DNA from: Pseudomonas fragi
GTDB taxonomy: Bacteria > Pseudomonadota > Gammaproteobacteria > Pseudomonadales > Pseudomonadaceae
Reading direction: 5' to 3'
Length of the DNA stretch: 64,000 nt
NCBI RefSeq assembly: GCF_025426255.1
Contig: NZ_CP104861.1
Coordinates: forward strand, 868,001 to 932,000
The translations under genes and the position numbers were made by a program. The notes below the pieces were generated by a model. The model was given only the letters and a program-made list of their open reading frames with translations. It searched no databases and had not been told where the DNA came from. How positions within the stretch are numbered: position 1 is the stretch's first letter; every line of letters starts with the position of its first letter. Positions 1 through 12,091 of the stretch are shown here, one piece after another.

Positions 1-1890
<1,890 letters not shown>

Positions 1891-1894
1891 GTCC

Positions 1895-2761
1895 ATGCAA
1901 GGTGCATCGCTTCGTCATCAACCACCCGCTCCCGGCCGCAAGCCGGTGCCGCGTGGCGCCAGCCGGATGGTGGCGAAAGAGCCGATGTCGGTGCGTTTGC
2001 CAAAAGCCAATTTCGGCTTTTTGAAAGCCTTGTTCTGGCCGGTGCTGCTGGTGGCGTTGGGTTATGGCACTTACGAAGGTGCACAGCGCCTGATGCCGTA
2101 TGCGGACCGCCCGATCACCAATATCAACGTGCAGGGTGATTTGACTTACATCAGCCAGCAAGCCGTGCAGCAGCGCATCGCCCCGTATGTGGCGGCGAGC
2201 TTCTTCACGGTCGACCTGGCAGGCATGCGCACCGAGCTTGAGCAAATGCCCTGGATCGCCCACGCCGAGGTACGCCGAGTATGGCCGGACCAGGTGGTGA
2301 TTCGCCTTGAAGAGCAACTGCCGGTCGCCCGCTGGGGTGATGAAGCACTGCTCAACAACCAGGGGCAAGCGTTCACTCCGCGTGAGCTGGCCAATTACGA
2401 ACATTTGCCGCAGCTGTTTGGCCCTCAACGGGCCCAGCAGCAAGTAATGCAGCAGTATCAGGTGCTGAGCCAGATGCTGCGTCCGATGGGCTTTTCCATA
2501 GTCCGGCTGGAGTTGCGTGAGCGCGGTAGCTGGTTCCTGACCACCGGAGCTGGCAGTGCAGGGCCCGGAATCGAGTTGCTGTTGGGGCGCGATCATCTGG
2601 TAGAAAAAATGCGTCGCTTCATAGCCATCTATGAAAAAACGCTGAAAGAACAGATTACAAACATAGCGCGCATCGATTTGCGTTATGCCAACGGATTGGC
2701 CGTCGGCTGGCGGGAACCTGTGGCACCGACGATAGCCCAACCCGCTGTCGCGAAGAATTAA
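1895..2761 (+). CDS. ftsQ: Cell division protein FtsQ
   Basis: Bitopic inner-membrane divisome protein that links early and late division proteins and binds FtsB/FtsL. The 288 aa protein has a basic cytoplasmic N-terminus, one membrane span at about residues 45-65 ([18 protein letters not shown]), a POTRA domain from about residue 72 ([20 protein letters not shown]) and a periplasmic beta domain. The start at 1895 is 4 bases after ddlB; internal ATGs at 1967 and 1985 are less likely because family members keep this proline/arginine-rich start. ftsA follows after 15 bases. Confidence 0.96.
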   Translation: MQGASLRHQPPAPGRKPVPRGASRMVAKEPMSVRLPKANFGFLKALFWPVLLVALGYGTYEGAQRLMPYADRPITNINVQGDLTYISQQAVQQRIAPYVAASFFTVDLAGMRTELEQMPWIAHAEVRRVWPDQVVIRLEEQLPVARWGDEALLNNQGQAFTPRELANYEHLPQLFGPQRAQQQVMQQYQVLSQMLRPMGFSIVRLELRERGSWFLTTGAGSAGPGIELLLGRDHLVEKMRRFIAIYEKTLKEQITNIARIDLRYANGLAVGWREPVAPTIAQPAVAKN

Positions 2762-2776
2762 GAAGAGGCAGGACCC

Positions 2777-4036
2777 ATGGCAAACGTGCAAAGCGGAAAA
2801 ATGATCGTCGGTCTCGATATCGGCACCTCCAAGGTGGTGGCGCTGGTGGGCGAGGTCGCAGATGACGGCACGATCGAAATCGTCGGTATTGGCACGCATC
2901 CGTCCCGTGGCCTGAAGAAGGGCGTGGTGGTGAACATCGAGTCCACCGTGCAATCGATCCAGCGCGCTATCGAAGAAGCGCAGCTGATGGCCGGTTGCCG
3001 GATTCACTCGGCGTTTGTCGGCGTTGCCGGTAATCACATACGCAGCCTGAACTCCCACGGCATCGTTGCGATCCGCGACCGTGAAGTCAGCACCGCCGAC
3101 CTTGAACGCGTCCTCGACGCCGCCCAGGCCGTTGCGATCCCGGCTGACCAGCGCGTGCTGCATACCCTGGCGCAGGACTACGTAATCGATAACCAGGAAG
3201 GCGTTCGTGAGCCACTGGGCATGTCGGGCGTACGTCTGGAAGCCAAGGTACACGTAGTGACGTGTGCGGTGAATGCGGCCCAGAACATCGAGAAATGCGT
3301 ACGCCGCTGTGGTCTTGAGGTAGATGACATCATCCTTGAGCAACTGGCATCGGCTTACTCGGTACTGACCGACGACGAAAAAGAGCTGGGCGTTTGCCTG
3401 GTCGACATCGGCGGCGGTACTACCGATATCGCGATCTTCACCGAAGGCGCTATCCGCCACACGGCAGTGATCCCGATAGCCGGTGACCAGGTGACCAACG
3501 ACATCGCAATGGCGTTGCGTACACCGACCCAGTACGCCGAAGAAATCAAGATTCGTTACGCCTGTGCACTGGCCAAACTGGCTGGCGCGGGCGAAACGAT
3601 CAAGGTGCCAAGCGTGGGCGATCGCCCACCGCGTGAGTTGTCCCGTCAGGCCTTGGCCGAAGTGGTCGAGCCGCGTTATGACGAACTGTTCACCCTGATT
3701 CAGGCTGAGCTGCGTCGCAGCGGCTACGAAGACTTGATCCCGGCGGGCATTGTGTTGACCGGTGGTACTTCAAAGATGGAAGGCGCGGTGGAACTTGCCG
3801 AAGAGATCTTCCACATGCCGGTCCGTCTGGGCGTGCCGCACAGCTTCAGAGGCTTGACCGACGTTGTGCGCAATCCGATTTACTCCACCGCTGTGGGCTT
3901 GTTGCTGTACGGACTGCAAAAGCAGTCAGACGGTATCTCCATATCGGGTATCAGCAACCGCGACAACTACAGCAGTGACGAACAAAAAGCCCCTGTGTTT
4001 GAGCGCCTTAAGCGCTGGGTTCAGGGCAACTTTTAA
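2777..4036 (+). CDS. ftsA: Cell division protein FtsA
   Basis: Actin-like ATPase that tethers FtsZ filaments to the cytoplasmic membrane and recruits later divisome proteins. The 419 aa protein has the phosphate-1 motif MIVGLDIGTSKVVALVGE at the N-terminus, the phosphate-2 segment VCLVDIGGGTTDIAIF at about residue 205, the adenosine motif GIVLTGGTSKMEGAVELAE, and a C-terminal amphipathic tail (FERLKRWVQGNF) that fits the membrane-targeting sequence. A strong ribosome site (AGAAGAGGCAGG) lies just upstream. A 72-base gap with its own strong ribosome site separates it from ftsZ. Confidence 0.97.
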   Translation: MANVQSGKMIVGLDIGTSKVVALVGEVADDGTIEIVGIGTHPSRGLKKGVVVNIESTVQSIQRAIEEAQLMAGCRIHSAFVGVAGNHIRSLNSHGIVAIRDREVSTADLERVLDAAQAVAIPADQRVLHTLAQDYVIDNQEGVREPLGMSGVRLEAKVHVVTCAVNAAQNIEKCVRRCGLEVDDIILEQLASAYSVLTDDEKELGVCLVDIGGGTTDIAIFTEGAIRHTAVIPIAGDQVTNDIAMALRTPTQYAEEIKIRYACALAKLAGAGETIKVPSVGDRPPRELSRQALAEVVEPRYDELFTLIQAELRRSGYEDLIPAGIVLTGGTSKMEGAVELAEEIFHMPVRLGVPHSFRGLTDVVRNPIYSTAVGLLLYGLQKQSDGISISGISNRDNYSSDEQKAPVFERLKRWVQGNF

Positions 4037-4108
4037 AGCTTGGGCTCCAAAAGATTCAAAGCAGTAGAAGTAGGCGAAAAAAACTAGAGAACTGAAAGGA
4101 GAGGGACC

Positions 4109-5323
4109 ATGTTTGAACTCGTAGATAACATCCCGCAGAGCCCGGTAATTAAGGTTATCGGTGTTGGTGGTGGCGGTGGCAATGCTGTTAACCATATGGT
4201 TAAGAGCAACATTGAAGGCGTGGAATTCATCTGCGCCAACACCGACGCGCAAGCGCTGAAAAGCATTGGCGCACGTACCATCCTGCAATTGGGCACCAGC
4301 GTGACCAAGGGCCTGGGTGCCGGCGCAAATCCTGAGGTTGGTCGTCAGGCCGCTCTGGAAGACCGTGAGCGCATTGCCGAGGTGTTGCAGGGCACCAACA
4401 TGGTGTTCATCACCACGGGCATGGGCGGTGGTACCGGTACTGGTGCTGCGCCGATCATTGCCGAAGTGGCCAAGGAAATGGGGATTCTCACCGTTGCGGT
4501 GGTGACTCGTCCGTTCCCGTTCGAAGGTCGCAAGCGCATGCAGATCGCTGACGAAGGTATTCGTCTGCTGTCCGAAAGCGTCGATTCGTTGATCACGATT
4601 CCAAACGAAAAACTGCTGACCATCCTGGGTAAAGACGCAAGCCTGCTGTCGGCTTTCGCCAAGGCCGATGACGTTCTGGCCGGTGCCGTTCGCGGTATTT
4701 CCGATATCATCAAGCGTCCGGGCATGATCAACGTCGACTTTGCTGACGTGCGTACCGTGATGAGCGAAATGGGCATGGCGATGATGGGCACTGGCTGCGC
4801 CACTGGTCCGAACCGTGCGCGTGAAGCGACCGAAGCGGCTATCCGCAACCCGTTGCTTGAAGACGTGAACCTGGAAGGCGCTCGCGGCATCCTGGTGAAC
4901 ATCACTGCCGGTCCTGACCTGTCTCTGGGTGAGTACTCCGACGTGGGTAGCATCATCGAGGCCTTTGCTTCCGAGCACGCGATGGTCAAAGTCGGTACGG
5001 TTATCGATCCGGACATGCGCGACGAACTGCATGTAACCGTGGTTGCCACCGGTCTGGGCGCAAAAATCGAGAAGCCGGTCAAGGTTGTCGACAACGGTGT
5101 TCAAACTTCGTACGCAGCTTCTTCGGCACACAGCGCCCCGGTTCGCCAGGAAGCCCGTACCGAGCGTCAGGAGCAACCGATGGTCAACTACCGTGACCTG
5201 GACCGCCCGACTGTGATGCGTAACCAGGCCCAGCAAGGCGCGACAACCGCTGCCAAGCTCAATCCTCAAGACGATCTGGATTACCTGGATATCCCGGCTT
5301 TCCTGCGTCGACAGGCTGATTAA
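4109..5323 (+). CDS. ftsZ: Cell division protein FtsZ
   Basis: Tubulin-like GTPase that forms the cytokinetic Z ring. At 404 aa it has the N-terminal VIGVGGGGGNAVNHM nucleotide site, the tubulin signature GGGTGTGAAP at about residues 108-117, the T7-loop region and the conserved C-terminal tail LDYLDIPAFLRRQAD that binds FtsA and ZipA. A GGAGAGG ribosome site precedes the ATG by a few bases, matching the high expression expected. The linker between about residues 320 and 385 is glutamine-, alanine- and arginine-rich, as expected for the disordered spacer. Confidence 0.98.
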   Translation: MFELVDNIPQSPVIKVIGVGGGGGNAVNHMVKSNIEGVEFICANTDAQALKSIGARTILQLGTSVTKGLGAGANPEVGRQAALEDRERIAEVLQGTNMVFITTGMGGGTGTGAAPIIAEVAKEMGILTVAVVTRPFPFEGRKRMQIADEGIRLLSESVDSLITIPNEKLLTILGKDASLLSAFAKADDVLAGAVRGISDIIKRPGMINVDFADVRTVMSEMGMAMMGTGCATGPNRAREATEAAIRNPLLEDVNLEGARGILVNITAGPDLSLGEYSDVGSIIEAFASEHAMVKVGTVIDPDMRDELHVTVVATGLGAKIEKPVKVVDNGVQTSYAASSAHSAPVRQEARTERQEQPMVNYRDLDRPTVMRNQAQQGATTAAKLNPQDDLDYLDIPAFLRRQAD

Positions 5324-5374
5324 TGAAATCAATCAGGGCGATTAAGGTGATTGGTGTTCAGCAAAGGCTCGGTC

Positions 5375-5383
5375 TGCTATTAT
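5375..5383 (+). promoter_or_regulatory. Candidate extended -10 promoter for lpxC
   Basis: The sequence TGCTATTAT in the ftsZ-lpxC gap matches the extended -10 form TGnTATAAT with one change, 53 bases before the lpxC ATG. No good -35 box is spaced correctly (ttggtg at 5351 is too far), which fits an extended -10 promoter. This is inference from sequence only. Confidence 0.4.
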
Positions 5384-5399
5384 CGCCAGCCTTTGTTGA

Positions 5400-6347
<948 letters not shown>

Positions 6348-6372
6348 GTAAAACTTCCTTCTCTAGTTTTTG

Positions 6373-6399
6373 AAGGCCACCCTCGGGTGGCCTTTTTTT
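6373..6399 (+). terminator. Intrinsic terminator after lpxC
   Basis: A perfect stem AAGGCCACC / GGTGGCCTT with a CTCG-type loop is followed by a run of seven T on the + strand. It lies 26 bases after the lpxC stop, and its T run touches the stop codon of the convergent diguanylate cyclase gene. Confidence 0.92.
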
Positions 6400-7873
6400 A
6401 TAGAGGATTTGTTGGTTTCGGTGCGTTGAGCCCGGTTTCGTTGATATCCATCACGCGATTTCGCCCACGCTTCTTGGCTTGATAGAGGGCTTTGTCGGCA
6501 GTGTTGAGCAGCTCCTGCTGATCATCACCGGGCTTGGCGTAGCGGGTGCACGCGCCCAGGCTGACAGTGAGCGTGTTCGCCTGGTGGGCGGGTTCCATCT
6601 GCTCGACCGCCAAACGAATCTTTTCGGCCAGCAGGCGAGTGCCTGCCGCGTCGGTATCTACCAGCACCACCGCGAACTCTTCCCCTCCATAGCGCGCTGC
6701 CAGATCGGCGGGGCGGCGTACATTAACCTTTATGGCTTGCGCTACCTGGCGCAGGGCTTCATCCCCGGCCTGATGGCCGTAACTGTCATTGAAAGCCTTG
6801 AAATGGTCGATATCAATCATGATCAGTGACAGTGGCGTGCCCGCGCGCTGGGCGCGGCGCCATTCCAGATCCAGGGTTTTATCCAGCATGCGCCGATTGG
6901 CCAACCCGGTCAGCGGATCGGTAGAAGCCAGTGCGGCGAGTTCGTGTTCGGCGTGCTGGCGCAGGCGCAGTTCGCGAGTCAGCAGCCAGGTGAGCCATAA
7001 CAAGCCCAGGCACAGCAGCAGGGTTGCGCTGCCGATCAGGGAGGCGGTGTGTCGCCAATTGCTGAAGATATGTTCGGTCGACAATGCAACCACAACCACC
7101 AACGGTAGATCGCCAACTTGAGCGAAGTTGTAAAGGCGTTCCAGCTGGAAGACCTTTGACATGGCGGTAAAGCTGCCATAGCGCTCATTGATGAAGCGCA
7201 AAAAAATTGGAGCCTGGCCCACGTCCTGACCGGTATAGAACTTGTCTGTCTCCGGATACCGGATGAGCAGGATGCCGTCGGTGCTGATCAAGCTGATGTT
7301 GCCGGTAGGTCCAAGGTCTAGGCCGCGAAACAGGCCCTGGAAGTAGCTGATTTTCATCTGAGCCACGGCAACTCCACCAAACTTGCCGTCCGGGGCGGTA
7401 ATTCGACGGCTCAGGATCAGGTTCCACTCGTTGGGGCTTTCACTGACGAGCATGGGGGTGCTAATGAAAAGCCCGTCCTTCTGCTCCTTGATATGGGTCT
7501 TGAACCAGAGCTGTTGACTGGCATTGTTTAACAAGGGCCCGGCCGGCTTGGAGCTGGCTATCAGTTTTCCTTCAGCATCCAGGACAAAAAAGCCGGCATT
7601 GGACGGTGCCTCGGTGGCTTTGTCGAAAAGCAGCGACTGTTGAATCTGCGGTGCGAGCGAGGAGAGTGCCTGGCTTTGCAGCAAGTCGATCAGGTTGCTG
7701 AGGGAGGAGTCATAAATCGACAGCGTATTTTGAATATCCCGGCTGATCAGCTGCACGATATTCAGCGCTGAGCGTGCGGCGTCTTCTTCGGTGTTGCGGT
7801 ACTCCCTGACCAGCAAATAGCCAACAATACTGAGGATTGCAAGCACCGAGAGGGCGCTGGCCCCGATCAGCAT
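6398..7873 (-). CDS. Membrane-bound diguanylate cyclase with periplasmic sensor domain
   Basis: Predicted to make cyclic di-GMP from two GTP. The 491 aa protein has a transmembrane helix at the N-terminus (about residues 1-23), a periplasmic region of roughly 250 residues resembling a double-Cache sensor, a second helix near 285-305 and a C-terminal GGDEF domain. The active-site loop is GGEEF near residue 396, and the I-site RPAD sits five residues before it, so product inhibition is expected. The ATG at 7873 has no ribosome site; an ATT codon at 7912, preceded by GAGG at 8 bases, could be the true start and would add 13 residues. The signal sensed is unknown. Confidence 0.9.
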   Translation of the reverse strand: MLIGASALSVLAILSIVGYLLVREYRNTEEDAARSALNIVQLISRDIQNTLSIYDSSLSNLIDLLQSQALSSLAPQIQQSLLFDKATEAPSNAGFFVLDAEGKLIASSKPAGPLLNNASQQLWFKTHIKEQKDGLFISTPMLVSESPNEWNLILSRRITAPDGKFGGVAVAQMKISYFQGLFRGLDLGPTGNISLISTDGILLIRYPETDKFYTGQDVGQAPIFLRFINERYGSFTAMSKVFQLERLYNFAQVGDLPLVVVVALSTEHIFSNWRHTASLIGSATLLLCLGLLWLTWLLTRELRLRQHAEHELAALASTDPLTGLANRRMLDKTLDLEWRRAQRAGTPLSLIMIDIDHFKAFNDSYGHQAGDEALRQVAQAIKVNVRRPADLAARYGGEEFAVVLVDTDAAGTRLLAEKIRLAVEQMEPAHQANTLTVSLGACTRYAKPGDDQQELLNTADKALYQAKKRGRNRVMDINETGLNAPKPTNPL

Positions 7874-7969
7874 GCGCCGAGTGATGACGTGTGAACGCTG
7901 GGAAAATTGAATGGCCTTACCCTCACAGATACAAATCGTGCCCAGCCATAAGGTGTCGGCCTGTAGAGA

Positions 7970-7995
7970 TAAGGCCAGCTTTCAAGCTGGCCTTA
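7970..7995 (-). terminator. Hairpin after the OprD-family porin gene
   Basis: A perfect 12-base inverted repeat, TAAGGCCAGCTT and AAGCTGGCCTTA, with a two-base spacer lies 10 bases beyond the porin stop. It has no long T run on the minus strand, so it may act as a weak terminator or as an mRNA 3' stabiliser ahead of the diguanylate cyclase gene. Confidence 0.6.
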
Positions 7996-8005
7996 TGGTC
8001 ACAGA

Positions 8006-9325
8006 TTAGAACACATCAATAGGATAGTCGACGATCACCCGGTACTCATCAACATCGTTGTCCACGCTCTGGTAAGCGCTGTTGCCGCGGTTGGTCGCCC
8101 AGCGCAGGCCCACCGACAGATCCTTGGCCTTGCCTTCCTGGATCACGTATTTCAGCCCCAGGTCACGTTCCCAGTGATGGGCATTCTTGCCTTCGGGGTT
8201 GTACCAGTTGCTGTAGCCGATGCTGTTGGGGTCGGCCTTGGTCAGATCCAGTTCACCGCGCGAGTACGAAGCACTGGCCGTCAGGCCGGCGATGCCGAGC
8301 CCGGCAAAGTCATACTCGTATTGCAGTTTCCAGGAGCGCTCGTTCGGACCGTTGAAATCCGAATACTGCTGCGAGTTGTCGAGGTAAACACTGTCGCCCT
8401 GATAGATATAGTCAAAGGGCGTGTTGCCGTTGACCCGCTGGTAAACGGCCGTCACCTTGTGCCCGTCCACGGCTACCGCAAAATGCAGGCTGAAGGTGTT
8501 GTTATCGATATCGCCCAGCAGCGCCTTGCCGGTGTCCTGGGTGTGGTAGAAATGCAGACCGGGATTGAGGCTGATGCTCTCTGTCAGCGCATAGGTGTAA
8601 TCCAGGTCGTAGTAGTACTGGTTCCAGATGTCCTGCAACTGGGCTGCGTACAGGTTGCTGGTGATCTCTGGCACGCCGCTCCAGGAGGCTCCGGCCCAGG
8701 TGATGTGCTTGCTGCTCTGATCGGCGAGGTCGCCGTAGGTAGTGGTCAGGCGGCGCATGCCGCTCTGGTTGTACGGTTTGTCAAAGCTGACCTGGCCACC
8801 TTCGAGCATCCAGCCCTCGAAGCTGTGATTGGTCAGGCTGACGCCGCGAAAGGTCTGCGGCAGCATGCGGCTTTCGCCACCGGCAATCACCGGGTTGGTC
8901 AGGAACAGATCGCCGGCCTTGAGCTCGGTGTCGAACGCCCGCATTTTTAGCGCCGCACCAGCGGACGAGAAGCTGGTTGGCGCTTTACCGTTACCATCAC
9001 TGACCGGCAAGATACTGCTGCCATCGGTGCCGCCACCGCCGTCGAGCTTGAGCCCGAGCATGGCGTAGGCATCCAGACCGAAGCCGACCGTACCCTGTGT
9101 GAACCCGGACTGAAACTTGCCGATAAACCCCTGGCCCCATTCTTTGCTGTCATCGGCGCGGGGGCTGCGGATATCGTGGTTCATGTAGTAATTGCGGGTG
9201 TTGATTTTGAGGCTGGAACCTTCAACAAAACCGTCTTTGGATGTTGCGTCCTCAGCGTGAGCGAAAGTGGGAATCGTTGCGGCCAGGGCAATGAATAACG
9301 GACTGAGTTTAAGTGAGTACTTCAC
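8006..9325 (-). CDS. OprD-family outer membrane porin
   Basis: Outer-membrane specificity channel for small solutes such as amino acids, peptides or organic acids. The 439 aa precursor starts with a signal peptide ([20 protein letters not shown], cleavage near AHA-EDA). Family features are [20 protein letters not shown] at the mature N-terminus, repeated amphipathic beta strands and a terminal phenylalanine for BAM-dependent assembly (YPIDVF). A GGAGCAA ribosome site precedes the ATG. The substrate cannot be read from the sequence; sub-class assignment (OccD or OccK) would need a tree. No catabolic partner genes are adjacent. Confidence 0.93.
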   Translation of the reverse strand: MKYSLKLSPLFIALAATIPTFAHAEDATSKDGFVEGSSLKINTRNYYMNHDIRSPRADDSKEWGQGFIGKFQSGFTQGTVGFGLDAYAMLGLKLDGGGGTDGSSILPVSDGNGKAPTSFSSAGAALKMRAFDTELKAGDLFLTNPVIAGGESRMLPQTFRGVSLTNHSFEGWMLEGGQVSFDKPYNQSGMRRLTTTYGDLADQSSKHITWAGASWSGVPEITSNLYAAQLQDIWNQYYYDLDYTYALTESISLNPGLHFYHTQDTGKALLGDIDNNTFSLHFAVAVDGHKVTAVYQRVNGNTPFDYIYQGDSVYLDNSQQYSDFNGPNERSWKLQYEYDFAGLGIAGLTASASYSRGELDLTKADPNSIGYSNWYNPEGKNAHHWERDLGLKYVIQEGKAKDLSVGLRWATNRGNSAYQSVDNDVDEYRVIVDYPIDVF

Positions 9326-9425
9326 CAGAATGTTGCTCCTTGAAAGTGGCGGCAGTTTTTATTCTGTTTAAAAAATCTGTTCCTGTTTGAAAACAGTTAG
9401 CGCAGCGGTGCACATTTTTTAGAAC

Positions 9426-9454
9426 AAAAAAAAGCCGCTATGATAGCGGCTTTT
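9426..9454 (-). terminator. Intrinsic terminator of the small secreted protein gene
   Basis: Stem AGCCGCTA / TAGCGGCT with a three-base loop; read on the minus strand it is followed by eight T. It lies between the stop at 9517 and the porin start, so it ends the upstream small gene and isolates the porin. Confidence 0.88.
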
Positions 9455-9516
9455 GAAACAGTCAGTCACATATGTGGCGTGCGACTGACTGGGTCGGGAA
9501 GTCTGCAGGCGTCTAA

Positions 9517-9741
9517 TCAGCTGTCTTTTGCTTCATCTGAAATACTGGTTTCAGCCTGTGTTTGTTGAGGCTTGGCGGCGTCTTGCTGGTGTGCTGTCAG
9601 CTCTGCCTGGTGCTGTTCAAAAGTAGCTGCGCGTGCCGCATTTTGTGCGACGAATGCAGGCGATTCTTCCGCCATGGCCAGGGGCGACAACAACAAAGAC
9701 GACAAAACGAAAACGCTAGCCATACCCATACTGCTGGACAT
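9517..9741 (-). CDS. Small secreted protein, function unknown
   Basis: A 74 aa protein with a clear signal peptide (MSSSMGMASVFVLSSLLLSP, likely cleavage after AMA) and a short, alanine- and glutamine-rich, charged mature part of about 45 residues that looks helical. I chose the ATG at 9741 because AAGG lies 8 bases upstream; an ATG at 9765 would add MHRKKVFE. The gene stands alone with its own terminator. Pseudomonas genomes often carry such small periplasmic proteins, but I do not recognise this one and give no function. Confidence 0.7.
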   Translation of the reverse strand: MSSSMGMASVFVLSSLLLSPLAMAEESPAFVAQNAARAATFEQHQAELTAHQQDAAKPQQTQAETSISDEAKDS

Positions 9742-9900
9742 TTCAAAGACCTTCTTGCGGTGCAAGTTCTGTTTGGTACGATCAAAATATAGCTATTGGG
9801 CGGGGCGAAAAAGAGCAGGTGAGTACAAGGACCTTTGCGTTTTAGGTAACAAATGCTTGGAGGTGCGAGCTAGAGCGATCACGATAATCTTGAGTTGTGA

Positions 9901-10023
9901 TGTACCGCTGAGGAGCGCCAGCGAGGCTGCGATCGGCTGCGCAGCAGTCGCAAATCTATGGGGTTCTGGGGTTTACGGCTGCCTGCAGTCGATCGCAGCC
10001 TTCGTTCCTCGGCAGCGGCTACA
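9901..10023. repeat. REP doublet (REPIN) 1
   Basis: Two inverted Pseudomonas REP units. The left arm reads TGTACCGCTGAGGAGCG with GAGGCTGCGATCG; the right arm is its partial inverse ending GGCAGCGGCTACA. The same cores recur at six other places in the window. It fills the gap between the sensor kinase stop and the small secreted protein gene. Confidence 0.85.
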
Positions 10024-10033
10024 GAGCTTCGCA

Positions 10034-11392
10034 TCAGATAGGTAGATACAACCCGAATGTATTGCGCCCTCCACCGCTGCGCACAAATACTTCGCCGCCA
10101 TGCATCTGCGCTATCGCCTTGACGATGGCCAGCCCCAGCCCGTGGTTGCCGCCGCTGTTGTGACGGGCGGCGTCCACCCGGTAGAAACGCTCGAATAACC
10201 GCGCCAAGTGCTCTGCGGCAATCGGCTGGCCAGGGTTGCTGATGCTGATCGTGACCCGGCCCGCGGTTTGCTCGATCAACACCTCGATCACCTGTCCGGC
10301 CTCGGTGTGCTGCACGGCGTTGCTCAGCAAGTTGATCAGCGCGCGGCGCAGGTGGGCTTTTTCGATGTTGACCTGGGCATCGCCGCTGACCCGAACGTCA
10401 ACCCGCGCATCTTCAAGGATGAATTCCAGATAATCCAGGGTCGTTGCCACTTCGTCCGCAAGGAAAGCGCGGGTCAGTTTGCTGGCCTTGCTGCCTTGAT
10501 CGGCGCTGGCCAGGAACAGCATGTCATTGATGATGCTGCGCAGCCGTTCCAGTTCTTCGAGGTTGGATTGCAATACTTCAAAGTAATGCTCGGCCGACCG
10601 CCCCCGGGTCAGTGCAACCTGGGTCTGGCCAATCAGGTTGGTCAGGGGCGAACGCAGTTCATGGGCCACGTCGGCATTGAATGATTCCAGCCGGGTATAG
10701 GCTTGCTCGACCCGGTCCAGGGTGGCGTTGAAGGCACTGACCAGTTGATCCAGTTCCGGTGCCAGCGGCGCAAGGTGCAAGCGCCCGGACAGGCGCGGCG
10801 GTGCCAGCTTTTGCGCTTCTTCAGACAGCTTGTCCAACGGTTTTAGGCCGATCCGCGCCACCCAATAGCCAAGCAGCGAGGCCAGCAGTACGCCAATCGT
10901 TGCCAGGCTGATCAGTGCGATCAGCAAGTGGTGCTGGGTCTGGCGAAAGGTCTGAGTATCGATGCCAATCAAAAAGCGCAGCGCCGGGCGCTGTTCCTTG
11001 GCCGGGATCTGGCTGATCAGCACCTTGAAGGGGTAGGCCTGGCCGGGCAGCCGCAAGTCTCTTACCCCGGTCGGGCCTTGGGCAAATTCGCGCACCGCCG
11101 CGTCGGGGTTGCCGTATTCATAGGTTGGGTCAGAACTGATAGTCCAGAAGCGGATGCGTTTGTCCTCTTCGCTGAGCAGCTTGAGCTTGGCGCTCATCTT
11201 GGCCCAGTGATCGAGATTGCCGTAACGATTGATTGATGATTCGAGCACGCTGTAACGCGCATCCAGCTCTGCTTCGGGCAGGCGCCCGATACTTTTTTCG
11301 ACCTGCTGGTAGAGCGCTCCGCCGATCAATACAAAGACCAGCAGGGCCACCAGGGCAAACATCGCACTCAAGCGCATGGCGATGGAGTTCAT
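10034..11392 (-). CDS. Heavy-metal-type sensor histidine kinase
   Basis: Inner-membrane kinase of the CusS/IrlS-like family, predicted partner of the regulator upstream. The 452 aa protein has a first transmembrane helix (ALVALLVFVLIGGALY), a periplasmic sensor of about 130 residues, a second helix near 165-185, HAMP, the H-box DVAHELRSPLTNLIGQ, and N, G1 and G2 boxes (NLLSNAVQH, GNHGLGLAIVKAI). The open frame runs further upstream to 11563, but the ATG at 11392 lies 13 bases after the regulator stop and matches the family start. The signal is unknown; family names referring to metals should not be taken as proof. Confidence 0.92.
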   Translation of the reverse strand: MNSIAMRLSAMFALVALLVFVLIGGALYQQVEKSIGRLPEAELDARYSVLESSINRYGNLDHWAKMSAKLKLLSEEDKRIRFWTISSDPTYEYGNPDAAVREFAQGPTGVRDLRLPGQAYPFKVLISQIPAKEQRPALRFLIGIDTQTFRQTQHHLLIALISLATIGVLLASLLGYWVARIGLKPLDKLSEEAQKLAPPRLSGRLHLAPLAPELDQLVSAFNATLDRVEQAYTRLESFNADVAHELRSPLTNLIGQTQVALTRGRSAEHYFEVLQSNLEELERLRSIINDMLFLASADQGSKASKLTRAFLADEVATTLDYLEFILEDARVDVRVSGDAQVNIEKAHLRRALINLLSNAVQHTEAGQVIEVLIEQTAGRVTISISNPGQPIAAEHLARLFERFYRVDAARHNSGGNHGLGLAIVKAIAQMHGGEVFVRSGGGRNTFGLYLPI

Positions 11393-11405
11393 AGCAGTGG
11401 GCGGC

Positions 11406-12083
11406 TTAAACACTGCGCCGCTCCAGCACGTAACCCATGCCGCGGATGGTATGCAGCAACTTGTGTTCGAACGGCCCGTCGAGCTTGGCCCGCAAGCGCT
11501 TGATCGCGACTTCGACCACGTTGGCGTCACTGTCAAAGTTAATGTCCCAGACCATCTCGGCAATCGATGTCTTGGACAGGATCTGGCCCTGACGTCGCGC
11601 CAGCACGCTGAGCAGCGAGAATTCCTTGGCGGTCAGGTCAAGACGGGTACCCGCGCGTGTAGCCTTGCGGCTGATCAAATCTATCCACAGGTCATCGACA
11701 GTCACCTGCACCGGCTCGTGACCACCACCACTGCGGCGGGTCAAGGCTTGCAGGCGGGCAACCAGCTCCAGAAACGAAAATGGCTTGCCCAGGTAATCGT
11801 CTGCGCCTTCGCGCAAACCGCGGACCCGATCTTCGACCCGCTCGCGGGCGGTAAGCATGATCACCGGGGTTTGCTTGCGCGCCCGTAATGCACGCAACAC
11901 GCCAAAGCCGTCGAGACCCGGCAGCATCACATCGAGCACGATCACTGCGTAATCGCTCTCCATGGCCAGGTGCAGGCCTTCGATGCCGTCTCGGGCCACA
12001 TCCACTGTGTAACCTTGCTCGGTCAAACCGCGGTGCAAGTAATCGGCGGTTTTTTCTTCATCTTCAATAATCAGAACGCGCAT
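11406..12083 (-). CDS. OmpR-family response regulator
   Basis: DNA-binding regulator of 225 aa. The receiver domain covers about residues 1-115 with acidic pocket IEDEE, phospho-acceptor Asp51 in VIVLDVMLPGLDG and the conserved lysine in YLGKPFSF. The C-terminal winged helix (about 125-222) contains LTAKEFSLLSVLARRQGQ and GYVLERR. It sits between the RND pump and the kinase genes on the same strand, 8 bases after the pump stop, so it probably controls its own operon. A repeated TGTCAG motif upstream of the adaptor gene is a candidate target. Confidence 0.93.
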   Translation of the reverse strand: MRVLIIEDEEKTADYLHRGLTEQGYTVDVARDGIEGLHLAMESDYAVIVLDVMLPGLDGFGVLRALRARKQTPVIMLTARERVEDRVRGLREGADDYLGKPFSFLELVARLQALTRRSGGGHEPVQVTVDDLWIDLISRKATRAGTRLDLTAKEFSLLSVLARRQGQILSKTSIAEMVWDINFDSDANVVEVAIKRLRAKLDGPFEHKLLHTIRGMGYVLERRSV

Positions 12084-12091
12084 AACCCGCC

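Noticed and set aside
3926-5332. A 468-codon open frame opposite ftsZ
   Set aside because: Antisense shadow of ftsZ without any recognisable domain or start site.
10034-12083. Naming the two-component pair as copper regulators (CusRS or CopRS)
   Set aside because: Family similarity is general; the linked pump is of drug type and no copper genes are nearby.
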